53,095 bases of DNA from JBBSOW01 sp038259365 (lineage in GTDB: Bacteria; Actinomycetota; Actinomycetes; Propionibacteriales; Propionibacteriaceae). The notes below the pieces were generated by a model. It was not told the DNA's origin, searched no databases, and saw only the letters and a program-made list of their open reading frames with translations. Below, piece after piece: positions 49,646 to 53,095 of the stretch. A program made the position numbers and the translations under genes. The DNA is taken from NCBI GenBank assembly GCA_038259365.1, contig JBBSOW010000010.1:1-53095 (forward strand), read 5' to 3'. The first letter of the stretch is position 1, and each line of letters begins with the position of its first letter.

Positions 49646-51210
49646 CGGGTTTCTCCGCTCGCGTTCGTGTTGGTCGGGTCCAATTCGCTGTAGAACCGGC
49701 GCAGCGATTGCCGCAGCATGGCCGCCCGATAGGCCGCGCTGGCGCGGTGATCGCTCATCGGGGTGCCCTCTCGGCCCAGGATCTCGGCGGCCCGCTCGAC
49801 CATGTCGGCGTTCCACGGTTGGCCGTTCAGGGCCCGCTCGGCCTCGTCGGCGCGCAACGGCGTCGCCGCGGCGCCGCCGATGCCGATCTTGACGTCGGCC
49901 ACCACACCGTCGCTGAGCCTCAGCGCGTAGGCCACGGCCAGGCTGGAGATGTCGTCGAAGCGGCGCTTGGCGATCTTGTGGAAGGCGGCGTGCGGGGCCA
50001 CCGGGGTCGGGATGCGCACCGCCTTGATGAGCTCGCCGGGCGACTTGACGCTTTGGCGGTAACCGGTGAAGTACTCGCTCAGACCGACGACGCGCTCACC
50101 ATCGAGAGAGGCCAGAACCAGCTGGGCGTCCAGGGCCAGCAGCGCCGGCGGGGCGTCTCCGATCGGAGATCCCGTGCCGAGGTTGCCACCGAGGGTGGCG
50201 CCGTTCCTGATCAACCGGCTCGCGAACTGGGGGAACAGCTCGGCGAGCAGCGGGATGGAGCCTTGCAGCCGGCGCTCGATCTCGGACAGCGTGAGGGCCG
50301 CCCCCAGCTCGACGTAGCCGCCACCCTCGCCGTCGGACACCTCACGCAGCTCGCGCAGCTCGGGCAGCCGATCGATCGCCACGAGTCGGTCCTTCCGAGC
50401 GTGGCGCAGGTTCATCTCCACGCCCCAGTCGGTGCTGCCCGCCACGAGATAGGCCTCCGGGTGATCGTGCAGGATCTGCAGGACCTCGGCCAACGTGCCG
50501 GGGCGGACGAAGCCCTCGATGGCGGTTCGGGCGGGAGCGGGGGCGGGGCGCTGGCGGCGGATCGCCAGGGGATCGTCCTCGGCCGGCTCGCCCAGGGCGT
50601 AGGCGGCGTCGCGGATCGGTCGGTAACCCGTGCAGCGGCAGAGGTTGCCCGACATCGAGTGCAGATCGAAGCCGTTGGGCCCGTGCTCGTGATCTGCGGA
50701 GCTGCCCTCCTCGAGCATGTCCTGGCCGGCGTGCTCGGCGACGTCGTGGCGACGATCCTTGGGCGCCCGGTCGGCGCGGTAGAACTCCGAGGCCATGGAG
50801 CAGACGAATCCGGGGGTGCAATAGCCGCACTGGGAGCCGCCCCGCTTGGCCATCTGTTCTTGCACCTCGTGCAGCGCGTCCGGTCCGCCGAGGCCCTCGG
50901 AGGTCAGCAGCTCTTGGCCGTCCATCGAGGCCATCGGCACCAGGCAGGCGTTGAAGGCCATCCAGCTCGTGCCCTCGCCGGTATCGTCGGGCCGGGCCAC
51001 CATGACCGCGCAGGCGCCGCACTCACCCTCGGCGCAGCCCTCCTTGGCACCCGTAAAGCCGGCTCGCCGCAGCCAATCCAGCACGCTGAGATGGGGTTCC
51101 AGTTCGGTCAACGCGAAATGTCGTCCGTTAACCGTCACGGTGGGCGTCACAGCCGACGTGCCGCGCTTCCGCCCATTACGAAAGGTGTGCGTGTCCATGT
51201 CCAAGCTCAT
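49642..51210 (-). CDS. xdhA: Xanthine dehydrogenase FeS/FAD subunit
   Basis: 522 residues. The plant-type [2Fe-2S] domain has GCAEGECGACAV, and the second cluster helix domain has GGSQCGYCTPGFVCSM and GNLCRCTGYRPI, giving eight cysteines in order. A CO-dehydrogenase-type FAD domain follows (FVRPGTLAEVLQI, VAGSTDWGVEM, GATLGGNLGTGSPIGDAPP). It passes electrons from the Mo centre to NAD. The ATG at 51210 follows GAGGAGACGAGC; the longer frame upstream is rejected. First gene of the operon; the 207-base gap before it contains its promoter. Confidence 0.94.
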   Translation of the reverse strand: MSLDMDTHTFRNGRKRGTSAVTPTVTVNGRHFALTELEPHLSVLDWLRRAGFTGAKEGCAEGECGACAVMVARPDDTGEGTSWMAFNACLVPMASMDGQELLTSEGLGGPDALHEVQEQMAKRGGSQCGYCTPGFVCSMASEFYRADRAPKDRRHDVAEHAGQDMLEEGSSADHEHGPNGFDLHSMSGNLCRCTGYRPIRDAAYALGEPAEDDPLAIRRQRPAPAPARTAIEGFVRPGTLAEVLQILHDHPEAYLVAGSTDWGVEMNLRHARKDRLVAIDRLPELRELREVSDGEGGGYVELGAALTLSEIERRLQGSIPLLAELFPQFASRLIRNGATLGGNLGTGSPIGDAPPALLALDAQLVLASLDGERVVGLSEYFTGYRQSVKSPGELIKAVRIPTPVAPHAAFHKIAKRRFDDISSLAVAYALRLSDGVVADVKIGIGGAAATPLRADEAERALNGQPWNADMVERAAEILGREGTPMSDHRASAAYRAAMLRQSLRRFYSELDPTNTNASGETR

Positions 51211-51378
51211 GCTCGTCTCCTCTCCCCGCCCTTGGGGATACCAGGTCGTCGCAGTGCAGGAAATGCACGTAACGACGTGACACATGGTTAGAGGTTCGAG
51301 CCCCACTGGTTATCCATGCGAACAGTGGGGGATGAGAGCCACACTATGCACAGGAGGCGTCCCGGCGCCACGAATTTG

Positions 51379-51393
51379 CCGAAAAAATTTCGG
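51379..51393. terminator. AT-rich hairpin between pntB and xdhA
   Basis: CCGAAA-AAA-TTTCGG forms a small hairpin just after pntB and, on the minus strand, is preceded by TTGACC, a possible -35 of xdhA. It could be the pntB terminator or an operator overlapping the xdh promoter. A purine riboswitch was looked for and not recognised. Confidence 0.35.
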
Positions 51394-51417
51394 TCAACTG
51401 CCGAGAATTTTCTTATA

Positions 51418-52827
51418 TTATCTTTCGCTGTGGGCGTCGGCCCGCGGTAGGGCGGCCAGGATGTCGTTCACCCGCTCTTTGGCGTCCCCGAACAGCATCT
51501 TGGTGTTCGGCTTGAAGAACAGCGGATTCTGCACTCCCGCGTACCCGGTGGCCATGGACCTCTTGAAGACCACCACGTGGCTGGCCTTCCAGACCTGCAT
51601 CACCGGCATGCCGGCGATGGGCGAGCCCGGATCGTCCAACGCCGCCGGGTTGACGGTGTCGTTGGCCCCGATCACCAGTACGACGTCGGTCTCGGCGAGC
51701 TCGTCGTTGATGTCCTCCGAGGCCACGACGATGTCGTAGGGTACTCGCGCCTCGGCCAGCAGCACGTTCATGTGTCCGGGCAGTCGTCCCGCCACCGGGT
51801 GAATGCCGAACCGAACCGACACCCCGTTTGCCCGCAACCGGGCCGTCAGTTCCGCCACCGGGTTTTGGGCCTGCGCCACGGCCATCCCGTACCCCGGCGA
51901 GATGACCACCGTCTGGGCGCCGCGCAGCAGCTCGGCCACCTCGACGGCGGTGGTCTCCACGTGCTCACCCACCACCTGGGCGCCCGAGGCGACGGCCGGC
52001 CGGTTCCCGAAGCCGCCCGCGATGACCGAGACGAAGGAGCGGTTCATCGCCTTGCACATGATGTAGGACAAGATGGCGCCCGAGGAGCCGACGAGGGCGC
52101 CGGTGACGATGAGCAGGTCGTTGCCCAGCATGAACCCGGCGGCGGCGGCGGCCCAGCCGGAGTAGGAGTTCAGCATCGACACGACCACGGGCATGTCGCC
52201 CCCGCCGATGGAGGCCACCAGGTGCGCGCCCAAGGCCAACGCCAGGAGCGTCATCAGGATCAGCGGAACCGGCCGTGGAGCGGAAACGAACCAGATCATC
52301 AGAGCCCCACAGGCCGCCACCGCCGCGAGGTTGAGCAGATGCCGGGCCGGCAGCATCAGCGGCGCCGAGGGTATCTGTTCGGACAGTTTGAGGTAGGCGA
52401 TGATCGAGCCCGCGAACGTGATCGCGCCGATGAACACCCCCAGGTAGATCTCGGCGAGCTGGCTGCCACCGGCGTCGGCCTCGACGAGGTAGGAGTTGTA
52501 ACCCACCAGGACCGCCGCCAGGCCCACGAAGCTGTGCAGGAGGGCGACGAGTTGCGGCATGGCGGTCATGGCGACCTTGCGGGCCTGCCAGATCCCGATA
52601 CCCGCGCCGATACCCATGGCCAACAGGATCAACAAGCCGGTGGCGACGGCGTGGGACTCGCTGTTGTACAGGGCCAACGCCACGGTGGCGACGAGCGCGA
52701 TCAGCATGCCGGCCATACCCGCCAGGTTGCCGCGTCGGGCGGTCTCGTGGCGCGCCAGACCCGCCAGGCTGACGATGAAGAGCAGCGCGGAAACGATGTA
52801 GGCCGCGCCTACCAGGGACACGGTCAC
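51418..52827 (-). CDS. pntB: NAD(P) transhydrogenase beta subunit
   Basis: 469 residues. About nine hydrophobic segments (to about 270) form the proton channel half. The NADP(H)-binding dIII domain ends the protein (VVISPGYGMAVAQAQNPVAE, VRFGIHPVAGRLPGHMNVLL, VVLVIGANDTVNPAALDDPG, and KRSMATGYAGVQNPLFF). These are the signature loops of PntB. It uses proton motive force to drive NADH to NADPH. GTG start, overlapping the pntA2 stop by 4 bases. Its partner gene is the next one on the minus strand. Confidence 0.95.
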   Translation of the reverse strand: MTVSLVGAAYIVSALLFIVSLAGLARHETARRGNLAGMAGMLIALVATVALALYNSESHAVATGLLILLAMGIGAGIGIWQARKVAMTAMPQLVALLHSFVGLAAVLVGYNSYLVEADAGGSQLAEIYLGVFIGAITFAGSIIAYLKLSEQIPSAPLMLPARHLLNLAAVAACGALMIWFVSAPRPVPLILMTLLALALGAHLVASIGGGDMPVVVSMLNSYSGWAAAAAGFMLGNDLLIVTGALVGSSGAILSYIMCKAMNRSFVSVIAGGFGNRPAVASGAQVVGEHVETTAVEVAELLRGAQTVVISPGYGMAVAQAQNPVAELTARLRANGVSVRFGIHPVAGRLPGHMNVLLAEARVPYDIVVASEDINDELAETDVVLVIGANDTVNPAALDDPGSPIAGMPVMQVWKASHVVVFKRSMATGYAGVQNPLFFKPNTKMLFGDAKERVNDILAALPRADAHSER

Positions 52828-53095
52828 GATGGGTCTTTCCGGAACATCGAGAGCATGCGGAAGGTCACCCAGAAGCCGCCGAACACGTTGATGCTCGCCA
52901 CCACGATCGCGAGGAAGGAGATCACGGTGACCAGCACACTGGAGCTGCCGATTTGCAGCACCGCGCCGACCAGGATGATGCCCGAGATGGCGTTGGTTTC
53001 GGCCATCAGGGGGGTGTGGAGGGCGTGGTTGACCCGGCTGATCACGTAATAGCCCAGCACGATGGCCAGCGCCAAGACCATGAAATGGCTCAGCA
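52824..53095 (-). CDS. pntA: NAD(P) transhydrogenase alpha subunit, membrane part, truncated by window edge
   Basis: Last about 90 residues of a short hydrophobic protein with three membrane helices (SHFMVLALAIVLGYYVISRV, SGIILVGAVLQIGSS, VISFLAIVVASINVFGGF). HTPLMAETNAISGI is the conserved loop of the alpha-subunit membrane domain. The start lies right of the window. The domain ends here as a separate polypeptide, which implies the split arrangement pntAA, pntAB, pntB found in many actinobacteria. Overlaps pntB by 4 bases. Confidence 0.9.
   Translation of the reverse strand, partial: LSHFMVLALAIVLGYYVISRVNHALHTPLMAETNAISGIILVGAVLQIGSSSVLVTVISFLAIVVASINVFGGFWVTFRMLSMFRKDPS

Noticed and set aside
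51283..51330. tRNA T-arm-like sequence GGTTCGAGCCCCACT before xdhA
   Set aside because: The flanking bases do not form T-stem or acceptor pairs; taken as chance.
1..53095. CRISPR array, prophage, transposase or secondary-metabolite megasynthase
   Set aside because: No regularly spaced repeats of 20-50 bases, no phage or transposase motifs and no PKS/NRPS domains were found on either strand.

Overview
The window is about 53 kb of GC-rich chromosome with gene-dense, translationally coupled operons, several GTG starts, and start codons sitting 6-8 bases after a TANNNT -10 box. Together with the sarcosine oxidase/sdaA/purU block, the DUF3516 helicase and a Tad locus carrying a BTAD protein, this points to an actinomycete. 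A member of the Propionibacteriales is possible, but nothing here fixes the genus. No phage, IS element, CRISPR array or plasmid gene was seen, so the region reads as ordinary chromosome with a few accessory modules.

Layout, left to right. (1) 2-5512: end of a sarcosine oxidase operon (soxA, soxG), L-serine dehydratase and formyl-THF deformylase, i.e. methyl groups into the folate pool and glycine/serine to pyruvate. (2) 5636-10952: DUF3516 helicase, short-chain dehydrogenase, Gfo/Idh oxidoreductase and MscS channel. (3) 11091-14851: a decayed MazF/PemK-like toxin remnant, a YhhN lysoplasmalogenase, a PlsC acyltransferase and an alkylglycerone-phosphate-synthase-like flavoprotein, a possible ether-lipid module. 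(4) 14934-19711: GH13/CBM48 alpha-glucan enzyme, amino-acid permease coupled to a universal stress protein, and a small hypothetical gene. (5) 19968-23845: a four-gene operon of a HAD-fold protein without its catalytic aspartate, MysC, MysD and a TauD-type dioxygenase. MysC and MysD are the ATP-grasp ligases of mycosporine-like amino acid (MAA, UV sunscreen) synthesis, yet the ring-forming genes mysA and mysB are absent from the window. This is the most interesting part. (6) 24200-33192: a Tad/Flp pilus-type locus (CpaB, CpaE/TadZ-like, CpaF/TadA, TadB, TadC, Flp-like peptide, two TadE-like proteins) ending in a membrane protein with two LysM domains and a C-terminal DNA-binding/BTAD module. 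(7) 33485-39857: a second MscS coupled to a CGNR zinc-finger protein, EamA exporter, HtrA-like protease, Rieske ferredoxin, tRNA-Gly(TCC) and a DHA2 drug exporter. (8) 40003-43003: aminotransferase, sugar epimerase, methyltransferase. (9) 43491-51210: a purine-salvage operon (xdhA, xdhB, xdhC, guanine deaminase, AzgA-type purine permease). (10) 51418-53095: proton-translocating transhydrogenase pntB and the start-less end of pntA2.

Functionally, block 9 would import guanine/hypoxanthine and convert them to urate, with the transhydrogenase next door. Block 5 would join amino acids to a cyclohexenone made elsewhere in the genome and then oxidise the product. Block 6 would build a secreted or surface filament. 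Assignments rest on family motifs recognised by eye; no database search was run.
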